From Arenicola marina (Eukaryota > Annelida > Polychaeta > Arenicolidae), in NCBI GenBank assembly GCA_964019135.1, contig OZ025248.1, forward strand, positions 38,061,670 through 38,125,669: 64,000 bases of DNA, written 5' to 3'. Under the pieces are notes generated by a model. That model worked only from the letters and a program-made list of their open reading frames with translations. It was not told the origin of the DNA and did no database searches. Every line of letters starts with the position of its first letter. The stretch's first letter is position 1. Position numbers and translations under genes: made by a program. Of this stretch, positions 59,301 to 64,000 are shown piece after piece.

Positions 59301-61847
59301 TGCCCCATGTGTGTTTCAGTGCTCATTTCCTTTTGTTGCTGCCTGCAGTGTGACCTTGCCCTATGTGTGTTTTAGTGTCCATTTTCCTTTTGTTGCTGCC
59401 TGTAGCGTGACCTTGCCCCATGTGTGTTTTAGTGTTCATTTTCCTTTTGTTGCTGCCTGCAGCGTGACCTTGCCCAATGTGTGATTCAGTGCTCATTTCC
59501 TTTTGTTGCTGCCTGCAGTGTGACCTTGCCCTATGTGTGTTTTAGTGTTCATTTTCCTTTTGTTGCTGCCTGTAGCGTGACCTTGCCCCATGTGTGTTTT
59601 AGTGTTCATTTTCCTTTTGTTGCTGCCTGCAGTGTGACCTTGCCCCATGTGTTTCAGTGTTCATTTCCTTTTGTTGCTGCCTGCAGCGTGACCTTGCCCC
59701 ATGTGTGTCTTAGTGTTCATTTTCCTTTTGTTGCTGCCTGCAGTGTGACCTTGCCCAATGTGTTTCAGTGTTTATTTCCTTTTGTTGCTACCTGCAGCGT
59801 GACCTTGCCCCATGTGTGTTTTAGTGTTCATTTTCCTTTTGTTGCTGCCTGCAGTGTGACCTTGCCCCATGTGTTTCAGTGTTCATTTCCTTTTGTTGCT
59901 GCCTGCAGCGTGACCTTGCCCCATGTGTGTTTTAGTGTTCATTTTCCCTTTGTTGCTGCCTGCAGTGCGACCTTGCCCCATGTGTGTTTCAGTGTTCATT
60001 TTCCTTTTGTTGCTACCTGCAGTGTGACCTTGCCCCATGTGTGTTTCAGTGTTTATTTTCCTTTTGTTGCTGCCTGCAGTGTGACCTTGCCCATGTGTTT
60101 CAGTGTTCATTTCCTTTTGTTGCTGCCTGCAGCGTGACCTTGCCCCATGTGTGTTTCAGTGTTCATTTTCCTTTTGTTGCTGCCGGCAGCGTGACCTTGT
60201 CCCATGTGTGTTTTAGTGTTCATTTTCCTTTTGTTGCTGCCTGCAGTGTGACCTTGCCCCATGTGTTTCAGTGTTCATTTCCTTTTGTTGCTGCCTGCAG
60301 CGTGACCTTGCTCCATGTGTGTTTTAGTGTTAATTTTCCTTTGTTGCTGCCTGCAGTATGACCTTGCCCCATGTGTTTCAGTGTTCATTTCCTTTTGTTG
60401 CTGCCTGCAGCGTGACCTTGCCCCATGTGTGTTTTAGTGTTCATTTTCCCTTTGTTGCTGCCTGCAGTGTGACCTTGCCCCATGTGTGTTTCAGTGTTCA
60501 TTTTCCTTCTGTTGCTACCTGCAGTGTGACCTTGCCCCATGTGTGTTTCAGTGTTCATTGTCATCGTGTCGGTGTCAGCTGTGGGTGCATTGGGACTGGT
60601 AGTGGGCCTTTCTCTGTGCCTGGTAGACAGGTAAGTTATGTCTGCCTAGTCATTGAACTTGATGGACATTTGACACGTAACCCGTTAAAATTGGCTTAAT
60701 TCTTGTTTCATTTAACTTCATTTAACTCCATTGCCCAGGAAGGTTTGGTCTAATACAGCATTGATGCACACAAGTGCCATAAATCACAACCTTTTATGCT
60801 GCAGTTTAATTCCCCGACGTGGCATGGGTAATTAATAATAAAATAGGTTATGTAATGCACGTAGGTAATATGTCTTTAAACTTAAGCGACGAGTCGCTTT
60901 CCTAAAATAACTTTTGTTATAATGTAAAAGCGTAGATCATATAGAAAGCTTATTTAGGGGAAAACATATATCAAAACAATTCGAAATCCGTTGGAAGGTA
61001 GGCACCAGTCGGCAGTAACGCTCGCTAATTGACATTCGTTGTTTGGATGTGCATATATGTCTACAGGGGCGGATCCAGGGAGGTGGGTCCAGGGTTCGGA
61101 TCCCCCCCCCCGCGTTTGGGAAGAATGCCCATATGGTGAATCCCCCCCCCAGGTCGTAACAAATTGGTGGACCCCTGGGCGCACTTATTATCCAAGCCCC
61201 CCCCCCCCGGTCGCAAGTTTTCGGTGGACCCCTTCCCTTTCAACCTGGATCCGCCACTGCAGTGTACCCCATGTACCCATGCCCTGCTCTACCAATTGAT
61301 CTTTCTCGGTACAAAATAATATGTCCAGTAAAGTCATTATTTGGTAGAAAAGTGGGCAATTGCTGTATATCTCACTGTAAACAATGTATACACACACGTA
61401 TTATTAGCACGTTGTCCTACATGCCGTGGCAGGAAATCAAAGAAGGATCCGGAGGGACGGACTGCGGAGAAGGAAGATGGCTTAGGTGAGAAGGCCGCGG
61501 GGGTGGCGTCGGGGAAACAGCCTCGCGAGCCCAGCCAGCGGTCACGCCAGAGCAACCTGTACACGCCGCAGCCAGTGTCTGGACAGACGTCCGGGGCAGC
61601 GACCCGACAGGACCCGCCACCGGACTATGACGACTTTGAACTACAGCCTGATTATGACTTTGAACCTGAGGCGGACTACGAGGACATCGACAACAGGTTG
61701 AGCCCTCAGCGTGTAAACGACAAAGACGCTGGGTCAGATTATTATGGCCAGAGCCATGGTTATGCAGACATAAACCCGATCTACAGCCAGGTTGGCCGCA
61801 GGCAAAATTATGATTATAACTTCCCCATCCCCGAAGCCGATTATTAA
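10971..61847 (+). CDS. Gene B: SUEL-like lectin/mucin transmembrane receptor (12 exons)
   Basis: The model joins 10971-11376, 17007-17135, 19231-19548, 20379-20588, 21318-21632, 22078-22308, 56415-56564, 57179-57493, 57786-58037, 58660-58743, 60552-60630 and 61433-61847. Every junction has AG/GT borders. All are phase 1 until the phase 2 junction after the transmembrane exon. The total is 2904 nt, or 967 residues and a stop. The protein has a signal peptide, a divergent SUEL-type lectin domain, three closely similar SUEL-like lectin domains, Ser/Thr/Pro-rich segments between them, one membrane span and a Tyr-rich tail. It should be a type I surface protein. Ligand and pathway are unknown; carbohydrate binding and tyrosine-kinase signalling are inferred. 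Tandem repeats make up most of its introns. Because all cassette exons are phase 1, skipping any keeps the frame. The least certain exon is 58660-58743. Confidence 0.75.
11640..12050. repeat. Intron 1 array I, about 20-bp units
   Basis: Imperfect units of about 19-21 bp alternate TCACATACACATAACATACG and CTACATACACGTGACGTACG. The first part (11640-11820) is more diverged, with CACACATGTAGATTG variants. It adjoins the 40-bp array and shares its core. Confidence 0.8.
12050..12762. repeat. Intron 1 array II, 40-bp units
   Basis: About 17-18 units of 40 bp. Each consists of two diverged 20-mers, TCACGCACCCATAGCCTACT and TTATATACACATAACCTACG. Both halves keep the CATA(A/G)CCTAC core of array I, so this is a dimer-based higher-order form. 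Variants with TCACCCACCC form a homogeneous block at about 12280-12720. Confidence 0.9.
12762..15215. repeat. Intron 1 array III, 22-bp units
   Basis: Roughly 110 copies of a highly uniform 22-bp unit with core CACCTACACGTATAGCGTAC. Each has several CpGs. Point variants (CCCGTATAG, ACGGATAG, GTATAACG) recur in groups, showing local block duplication. The shared TA(A/G)CGTACG core links it to arrays I and II. Confidence 0.92.
15470..16850 (-). pseudogene. Decayed non-LTR retrotransposon (LINE), reverse transcriptase part
   Basis: On the - strand, in order: a linker like [20 protein letters not shown] (about 16680-16620), RT block [20 protein letters not shown] (within 16519-16277), the catalytic [10 protein letters not shown] (YADD codons at 16216-16205), [16 protein letters not shown] (about 16010-15960) and a C-terminal region [12 protein letters not shown]...[12 protein letters not shown] (15900-15750). 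These are typical of LINE ORF2. The frame is broken by shifts and stops and the 5' endonuclease part is absent, so it is a dead 5'-truncated copy. The exact clade is not assignable. It lies antisense in intron 1 of gene B. Confidence 0.85.
17007..17135 (+). CDS. Gene B exon 2: Ser/Thr/Pro-rich stalk segment
   Basis: The acceptor is TTTTTTCCCCAG (ends 17006) and the donor is ACTGCAA|GTAGGT at 17135/17136. The exon is 129 nt, phase 1 to phase 1. The roughly 43 residues start [18 protein letters not shown] and end [10 protein letters not shown]. The ending matches the ends of exons 6 (RPTARETTS), 7 (WPIAGETA) and 9 (SPTSRNTTS), and the start resembles exon 10 (GDQKDE). It is therefore a duplicated cassette. 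The segment is probably an extended linker between lectin domains. Confidence 0.65.
17270..17850. repeat. Intron 2 array, about 35-bp A/T-rich units
   Basis: About 16 units carry ATATCATCATGAATATCC followed by ACCATGATAAATAATGA. It begins about 135 bp after the exon 2 donor. The later half is more uniform than the start. Confidence 0.88.
17851..19230. other. Intron 2 remainder, no feature
   Basis: Non-coding intron sequence with a 15-base C run (17984-17998). The open frames at about 18393-18970 show no domain or splice logic. The stretch ends in the pyrimidine tract TTTCCTCCACAG of the lectin acceptor. Confidence 0.5.
19231..19548 (+). CDS. Gene B exon 3: SUEL-like lectin domain
   Basis: The acceptor is TCCTCCACAG (ends 19230) and the donor is CTCACAG|GTAACT at 19548/19549. 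The exon is 318 nt, phase 1 to phase 1, and encodes one whole domain. The pattern is [28 protein letters not shown], a TNCC pair, then [11 protein letters not shown] and finally [11 protein letters not shown], matching the SUEL cysteine and strand pattern. Three sequons are present (NETL, NGTG; the first site is DATY here against NATY in the other copies). YGQ replaces the usual YGR, and the DPC...KYL loop is replaced by [11 protein letters not shown]. It is nearly identical in DNA to exons 5 and 8, so the duplication is recent or homogenised. Confidence 0.85.
19790..20270. repeat. Degenerate repeat in intron 3
   Basis: About 20090-20225 repeats blocks of CAGTTCCAAAAGACCC and TTGTAAAAACCTCAG three to four times. 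The stretch starts with GAATCCAGGGAGAGGGG and ends in a C-rich run, recalling the miniature elements, but the ends do not match well enough to classify it. Confidence 0.35.
20379..20588 (+). CDS. Gene B exon 4: mucin-like Thr/Pro segment
   Basis: The acceptor is GACTGTCCAG (ends 20378) and the donor is ATCGCAA|GTAAGT at 20588/20589. The exon is 210 nt, phase 1 to phase 1. It begins [20 protein letters not shown] and continues Ser/Thr/Pro-rich to YPTGGEIAS. The AERTTE start is shared with exon 6, and as AQRTTE with exon 9. It is probably O-glycosylated and spaces the lectin domains. Confidence 0.75.
20816..21023. mobile_element. Miniature inverted-repeat element A (hAT-like ends)
   Basis: The ends are inverted: CAGGGGCGGATCTAGG at the left and CCTAGATCCGCCCCTG at the right. 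CTTTG directly flanks both ends (20811-20815 and 21024-21028), a possible partial target duplication. The inside is G runs then C runs with repeated GGTCGCAAGTTTT. It is non-coding, about 208 bp, in intron 4 of gene B. Such ends recall hAT-type non-autonomous elements; no full 8-bp target duplication is seen. Confidence 0.7.
21318..21632 (+). CDS. Gene B exon 5: SUEL-like lectin domain
   Basis: The acceptor is TTTTCTCCACAG (ends 21317) and the donor is CTCACAG|GTAACT at 21632/21633. The exon is 315 nt, phase 1 to phase 1. It starts [20 protein letters not shown] and keeps every cysteine of exons 3 and 8. Differences include [16 protein letters not shown] and [16 protein letters not shown]. 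Sequons NATY, NETL and NGTG are present. YGQ stands where typical members have YGR. Confidence 0.85.
22078..22308 (+). CDS. Gene B exon 6: mucin-like segment before the giant array
   Basis: The acceptor is TCTCTGTCTAG (ends 22077) and the donor is ACAACAA|GTAGGT at 22308/22309. The exon is 231 nt, phase 1 to phase 1. It starts [20 protein letters not shown] and ends RPTARETTS. It looks like an exon 4-type start fused to an exon 2-type end. Its donor is the first base of the 34-kb minisatellite. The next exon of the model is 34 kb away. Confidence 0.75.
26548..36520 (+). repeat. Higher-order repeat block inside the array, 3953-bp period
   Basis: The marker variant TTAAAGAGTGGTAC occurs at 26548, 28321, 30501, 32274 and 34454, with steps of 1773, 2180, 1773 and 2180. 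The basic super-unit is thus 3953 bp, made of a 1773-bp block and a 2180-bp block that share most of their sequence. Copies differ by few substitutions, so the expansion is recent. Confidence 0.85.
52768..54437 (+). repeat. Near-perfect 1105-bp duplication inside the array
   Basis: Variant strings at 52768-53332 recur at 53873-54437, a shift of 1105 bp (for example CATGAAAAGTCGG at about 52795 and 53900). The block is flanked by further related segments up to about 55000. Confidence 0.8.
56172..56414. other. Unique end of intron 6
   Basis: Single-copy sequence between the array and the next exon. It includes the pyrimidine-rich stretch TTTTTCTATTGG before the acceptor AATGCAG. Confidence 0.5.
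56415..56564 (+). CDS. Gene B exon 7: Thr/Gly/Pro-rich stalk segment
   Basis: The acceptor is ACTAATGCAG (ends 56414) and the donor is ACTGCAG|GTAGAT at 56564/56565. The exon is 150 nt, phase 1 to phase 1. It encodes a linker starting [19 protein letters not shown] and ending [11 protein letters not shown]. The end aligns with exon 2 ([10 protein letters not shown]). No fixed fold is expected. Confidence 0.65.
56645..56790 (+). mobile_element. tRNA-derived SINE copy (internally deleted)
   Basis: It starts CCCGGTAGCTCAGTGGGCTA, a good tRNA A-box, and continues GAGCGCTCGCATTGAGTG, CACCTGAGAGCCTAACGGCA, CGTGGATCG, GATATGACCAAAAGTGG, CGTCCTGAATATGCAACC. Relative to the copy at 4150-4452 it lacks about 50 bp between CGTGGATCG and GATATGACC. 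It is not a functional tRNA: no cloverleaf can be completed. It lies in intron 7 of gene B. Confidence 0.7.
57179..57493 (+). CDS. Gene B exon 8: SUEL-like lectin domain
   Basis: The acceptor is TTTCCTCCTCAG (ends 57178) and the donor is CTCACAG|GTAACT at 57493/57494. The exon is 315 nt, phase 1 to phase 1. It starts [20 protein letters not shown], then NATYEQSPC (YEQ in place of YGR), [27 protein letters not shown] and [11 protein letters not shown]. Sequons NATY, NETL and NGTG are kept. It is nearly identical to exons 3 and 5. An in-frame ATG at 57121 upstream is intronic and lacks a signal peptide. Confidence 0.87.
57786..58037 (+). CDS. Gene B exon 9: mucin segment with PPSTV repeats
   Basis: The acceptor is ATTTCTCAATAG (ends 57785) and the donor is ACTACAA|GTAGGT at 58037/58038. 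The exon is 252 nt, phase 1 to phase 1. It starts [20 protein letters not shown], carries about eight PPSTV units from a 15-bp coding repeat (about 57820-57940), and ends [14 protein letters not shown] eight bases downstream (57791-57793) could act as acceptor but would shift to a His/Ser/Pro frame that does not join the next exon. The homologous starts of exons 4 and 6 support 57786. Confidence 0.75.
57820..57940 (+). repeat. Coding 15-bp repeat encoding PPSTV
   Basis: Eight units of CC(T/C)CC(C/T)TCCACAGTC in frame inside exon 9. The repeat resembles the shorter [10 protein letters not shown] tracts of exons 4 and 6, which suggests where it began. Confidence 0.85.
58660..58743 (+). CDS. Gene B exon 10 (tentative): short Ser/Thr linker
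   Basis: The acceptor is CTTCCTCCGCCAG (ends 58659) and the donor is ACAACCT|GTAGGA at 58743/58744. The exon is 84 nt, phase 1 to phase 1. It encodes [20 protein letters not shown] then ETMSTT. GDQKDE resembles the start of exon 2 (DQKDGH). The donor has the GTAGG start common to this gene's stalk exons. Without it, exon 9 would join the transmembrane exon directly, still in phase, so it may be optional. Confidence 0.45.
58777..59048 (+). repeat. Dispersed repeat with G-rich start and C-rich end, copy 2
   Basis: It shares ordered blocks with 5206-5395: a G-rich start, GGGAATGAG...TTTTCATTT, GTGAACTGGGAATGAGG, ATTCTTCGTGA, TTCTTTGTGATCTGGGA, ACGACCCCCTCCCCC and the ending CCACTG. It lies in intron 10 of gene B. 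Confidence 0.5.
59251..60559 (+). repeat. Intron 10 array of about 56-bp units ending at the TM-exon acceptor
   Basis: About 23 units of 54-57 bp: CATGTGTGTTT(C/T)AG, TGTTCATTTTCCTTTTG, TTGCTGCCTGCAG, (T/C)GTGACCTTGCCC. Each holds one or two AG sites after pyrimidine-rich runs. The last unit continues into the real acceptor GTGTGTTTCAG and the first eight exon bases TGTTCATT. The + strand open frames here ([16 protein letters not shown] type) come from the period and are not called as a gene. Confidence 0.93.
60552..60630 (+). CDS. Gene B exon 11: transmembrane segment
   Basis: The acceptor is GTGTGTTTCAG (ends 60551) and the donor is GTAGACAG|GTAAGT at 60630/60631. The exon is 79 nt, phase 1 to phase 2, exactly as in gene A. 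It encodes [20 protein letters not shown] followed by SLCLVD and two bases of Arg. This is a single hydrophobic span followed by the basic start of the tail. The acceptor belongs to the last unit of the tandem array, so the spliceosome must choose it over about two dozen similar upstream sites. Confidence 0.82.
61064..61259. mobile_element. Miniature inverted-repeat element B (hAT-like ends)
   Basis: Left end CAGGGGCGGATCCAGG; right end CCTGGATCCGCCACTG with one mismatch. Inside are G-rich then C-rich runs and CCGGTCGCAAGTTTTC, shared with element A at 20816-21023. It is about 196 bp in intron 11 of gene B. The target duplication is not clear. Confidence 0.7.
61433..61847 (+). CDS. Gene B exon 12: acidic, Tyr-rich cytoplasmic tail
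   Basis: The acceptor is GCCGTGGCAG (ends 61432). Phase 2 entry completes an Arg codon, then 137 residues run to TAA. A basic start (KSKKDPEGR) fits the inner membrane face. Tyrosine motifs follow: [15 protein letters not shown] (contains PPxY, a WW-domain ligand form), [15 protein letters not shown] (acidic YEDI, similar to Src-family SH2 sites), [12 protein letters not shown] (YxxI and YxxV close together), NYDYN and a terminal ADY. Adaptor recruitment after phosphorylation is inferred. The tail is unlike that of gene A apart from its start, so the paralogues have diverged in signalling output. Confidence 0.82.
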
Positions 61848-62236
61848 CTTTCCTCCAAAACATCTAATCCCATATGAGGCCAAGGAAATGGTTTCGTTCC
61901 GATGTCGGGAAATTTAAAATAGATAATCTGTTACTTCTGCAACTGGTCCATTTTGGATAATATTGGTTTATAATGATTTATGACAGGGGCTGTTTTTATC
62001 CAAGCTGTCGTTAAGAGACATTAAGATCTTAATACAGAAGAGCTTAATACAGATATTGCATGGTTGAACAATATTAGTAGAAACAAGCCTTTAGAAACGT
62101 ATAGTATATAGAATTATTGCCAAAGATTCATAGCTTAGATCGGGTGCTAGATATAGATAGGGGAGGCCAACAAACTGCAGAAATTGTACAGTATTCGAAT
62201 TTCAGTGTGTATATAAGACTTTCCACTTTACGAAGA

Positions 62237-62242
62237 ATTAAA
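62237..62242 (+). terminator. Possible proximal poly(A) signal ATTAAA
   Basis: ATTAAA 390 bp after the gene B stop, in an A/T-rich region. Confidence 0.3.
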
Positions 62243-62932
62243 CCTGTATAGAAAGTAATTTCTATATAGAATATATATAATAGATGTGGATCAAAAGACC
62301 AATTGTAGAATGGGAAATTAGCCGTTTATTGCCTTCACAAACGGAACGTCCATTACGTTATGATAAACATGATTTGATGTATTTTCGCGCAGCTTACTCT
62401 TATAACGTTTTATTCTGTGTAAAACGCGTTCACTCGTTCCACGTTTGTATGTTATATAGTTATTATACCAGAGGTTTTTAGCATGCAGTACAAACATATG
62501 AGTGTGTCATACCAACGCCTGGTCTGGGCTTACAAGCGTATGCATTGCATGGCGCTATTATTACGTCCTGGTCCCTCGGCGATAATGCTTTCACTCTGTT
62601 TAAAGAACCTGAGCTAGCTGCAGCCTTAAAACGCCAGGATGATGCTTGCCTGGTACAGATCAGAGCTAACTGACTAGCTGTAGCTGCAATGGATATTACA
62701 TAGCGACCCTGAAATAAGGCTATACGTTCTATTATACTATTGATAGGCAACCCATTAGAGCTTATTGGTTGGGTCAAAGTAATGTTCTACGTTCTGTTCT
62801 ATTGACACGCCACCCTTAGGGCCGCTTGATTAAGTCTAACTGTGGTATATTGTTTATTAAATCTTATTTATTATTTTTTTTATATCTATTTTACATAGAT
62901 AACACCCATATATATGTATATGTCGTAGACCG

Positions 62933-62938
62933 AATAAA
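62933..62938 (+). terminator. Possible distal poly(A) signal AATAAA
   Basis: AATAAA about 1.1 kb after the gene B stop, in the context GACCGAATAAATGAATTGCA. It follows a long T-rich stretch (62840-62900). Confidence 0.35.
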
Positions 62939-63324
62939 TGAATTGCATTGAATATTCCAATCACCGGTAACAGATTCATGGCGTCAATACGTATACGACG
63001 GAGCGATCTGACAAATCCCGTGAGTAAATTACGTGGGCGTTATGAACATGATGGACGAAACCCAAGCATGGCCTGAGCGCCACCTGGCGAAGAAAGAGGC
63101 AATTAAGTGCCCCCCTAGGTCATGGCTCGGCGATTCCTGTAGCCATACGAAACCGTGCCCAGGTACCCGGAACCTAGTCTGACGGGGTTAATTGCTTCAG
63201 GATAAGAGTCCCCATATGAACCCATATCTAAGGTGTCCCATATGTACTTAAATAAAATCACAGCTAGCCCGAATGTACCAGAACCACAGGAGTCCCATAT
63301 ATTACACCTGTCTTATTTGTACCG

Positions 63325-63645
63325 AGATCATATATGCCCCATATGTTACACAAACCATAGCTGTCCTATGTGTTACACAAACCATAGGCATCCCATATGT
63401 TACACAGACCATAGGTGTCCCATAAGTTACACAAGCCATAGGCATCCCATGTTACAAAAACCATAGATGTCCCATATGTTACACAGACCGTAGTTGTTCC
63501 ATATGTTACACACACCATAGATATTCCATATGTTACACACACCATAGGTGTCCCATATGTTTCACAGAGCATATGTGTTCCATATGTTACACAGACCATA
63601 GATGTCCTACATGTTACGCAGACCATAAGTGTCCCCACAGGCACA
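63325..63645. repeat. Tandem repeat of about 27 bp downstream of gene B
   Basis: About 11-12 units of CCCATATGTTACACAGACCA plus TAGGTGT. Each contains CATATG. The opposite strand reads as MVCVTYGT units, an artefact of the period. Confidence 0.85.
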
Positions 63646-64000
63646 GTAAATCAGTGGAGGGGGGAGGCCGGGGGGGGGGGTAGGGGGCCCCACAACGCAT
63701 ACTAAAGACACAAGGTGTCCAACTCCCGCTCGAACTGAGCGACAGGCACCCGCTTCAACCCCCAATATCGCACCTTTAGCGCGCTTGACGGGCCCCATAA
63801 ATCCCCATGGCCCGTCACCGGTATAACAATCACATTTTGACAGATAATGGACTAAAAGCAGGTCACGACTGTGCTACAGGTGTGGTATCTTCAACCCGTA
63901 TCTCCATGACTATTGTTGCAGGTCTCAATGATCCTTGTGATAATAATAACATTTGTGGGAAACATGAAAAAATGAAGACCATTCTGTGATTTTAAAAGTA
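63646..64000. other. Right end of window, no gene seen
   Basis: A G-rich tract (about 63655-63690) is followed by unassigned sequence. Nothing coding is supported. Confidence 0.4.

Larger units (their letters stand above)
61848..63320 (+). other. 3' UTR of gene B and downstream sequence
   Basis: A/T-rich sequence after the stop. No coding exon is supported; open frames are short and without a recognisable domain. Poly(A) signals at 62237 and 62933 suggest the transcript ends within this stretch. Confidence 0.5.

Noticed and set aside
59251..60699. A 218-codon + strand frame of [14 protein letters not shown] repeats
   Set aside because: It is a product of the 56-bp intronic array. It crosses the TM-exon acceptor in another frame and has no independent support.

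Overview
The window looks like nuclear DNA of an invertebrate metazoan, sequenced with long reads. The signs are short exons with GT/AG borders and matched phases, secreted multidomain proteins, a decayed LINE, tRNA-derived SINE copies, hAT-like miniature elements and very large tandem arrays. I see no bacterial operons, rRNA, intact tRNA or CRISPR. Amphioxus-like or mollusc-like animals would fit, but I cannot assign the phylum from sequence alone.

Two genes, both on the + strand, account for the coding content. Gene A (960-3903, 5' part outside the window) encodes the end of a type I membrane receptor: a Thr-rich mucin stalk with a 42-bp coding repeat, one transmembrane exon, and a tail of about 291 residues with three (S/T)xYxxL motifs, four YxN motifs and a C-terminal YINM. 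Gene B (10971-61847) can be followed from start codon to stop through twelve exons. It has a signal peptide plus a divergent SUEL-type (galactose/rhamnose-binding-like) lectin domain, three nearly identical SUEL-like lectin exons, six Ser/Thr/Pro-rich stalk exons, a transmembrane exon and a Tyr-rich acidic tail. All internal junctions are phase 1 until the phase 2 junction after the transmembrane exon. The exon lengths sum to 2904 nt, which is 967 residues plus a stop. The transmembrane exons of A and B are both 79 nt with the same phases, so the genes are probably tandem paralogues. Together they suggest cell-surface recognition receptors with SH2-recruiting tails; that role is inferred.

Most of the rest is repeats inside gene B introns. 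Intron 1 holds three adjoining related arrays (20-, 40- and 22-bp units) and a dead LINE. Intron 2 has a 35-bp array. Intron 6 (22309-56414) is almost wholly a 34-kb array of 31-32-bp units whose first unit starts exactly at the 5' splice site. Intron 10 ends in an array of about 56-bp units that runs into the 3' splice site and first bases of the transmembrane exon. Introns 4 and 11 carry miniature elements with CAGGGGCGGATC ends, and intron 7 carries a SINE.

The most unusual observation is that two arrays in one gene look seeded by that gene's own splice sites, one by a donor and one by an acceptor. Each would fill its intron with decoy sites. Long stop-free frames on the - strand of the big array are a product of the repeat and are not called as genes. 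Between the genes (3904-10970) and after gene B (61848-64000) I see repeats, a SINE and unassigned sequence, plus one weak candidate exon.
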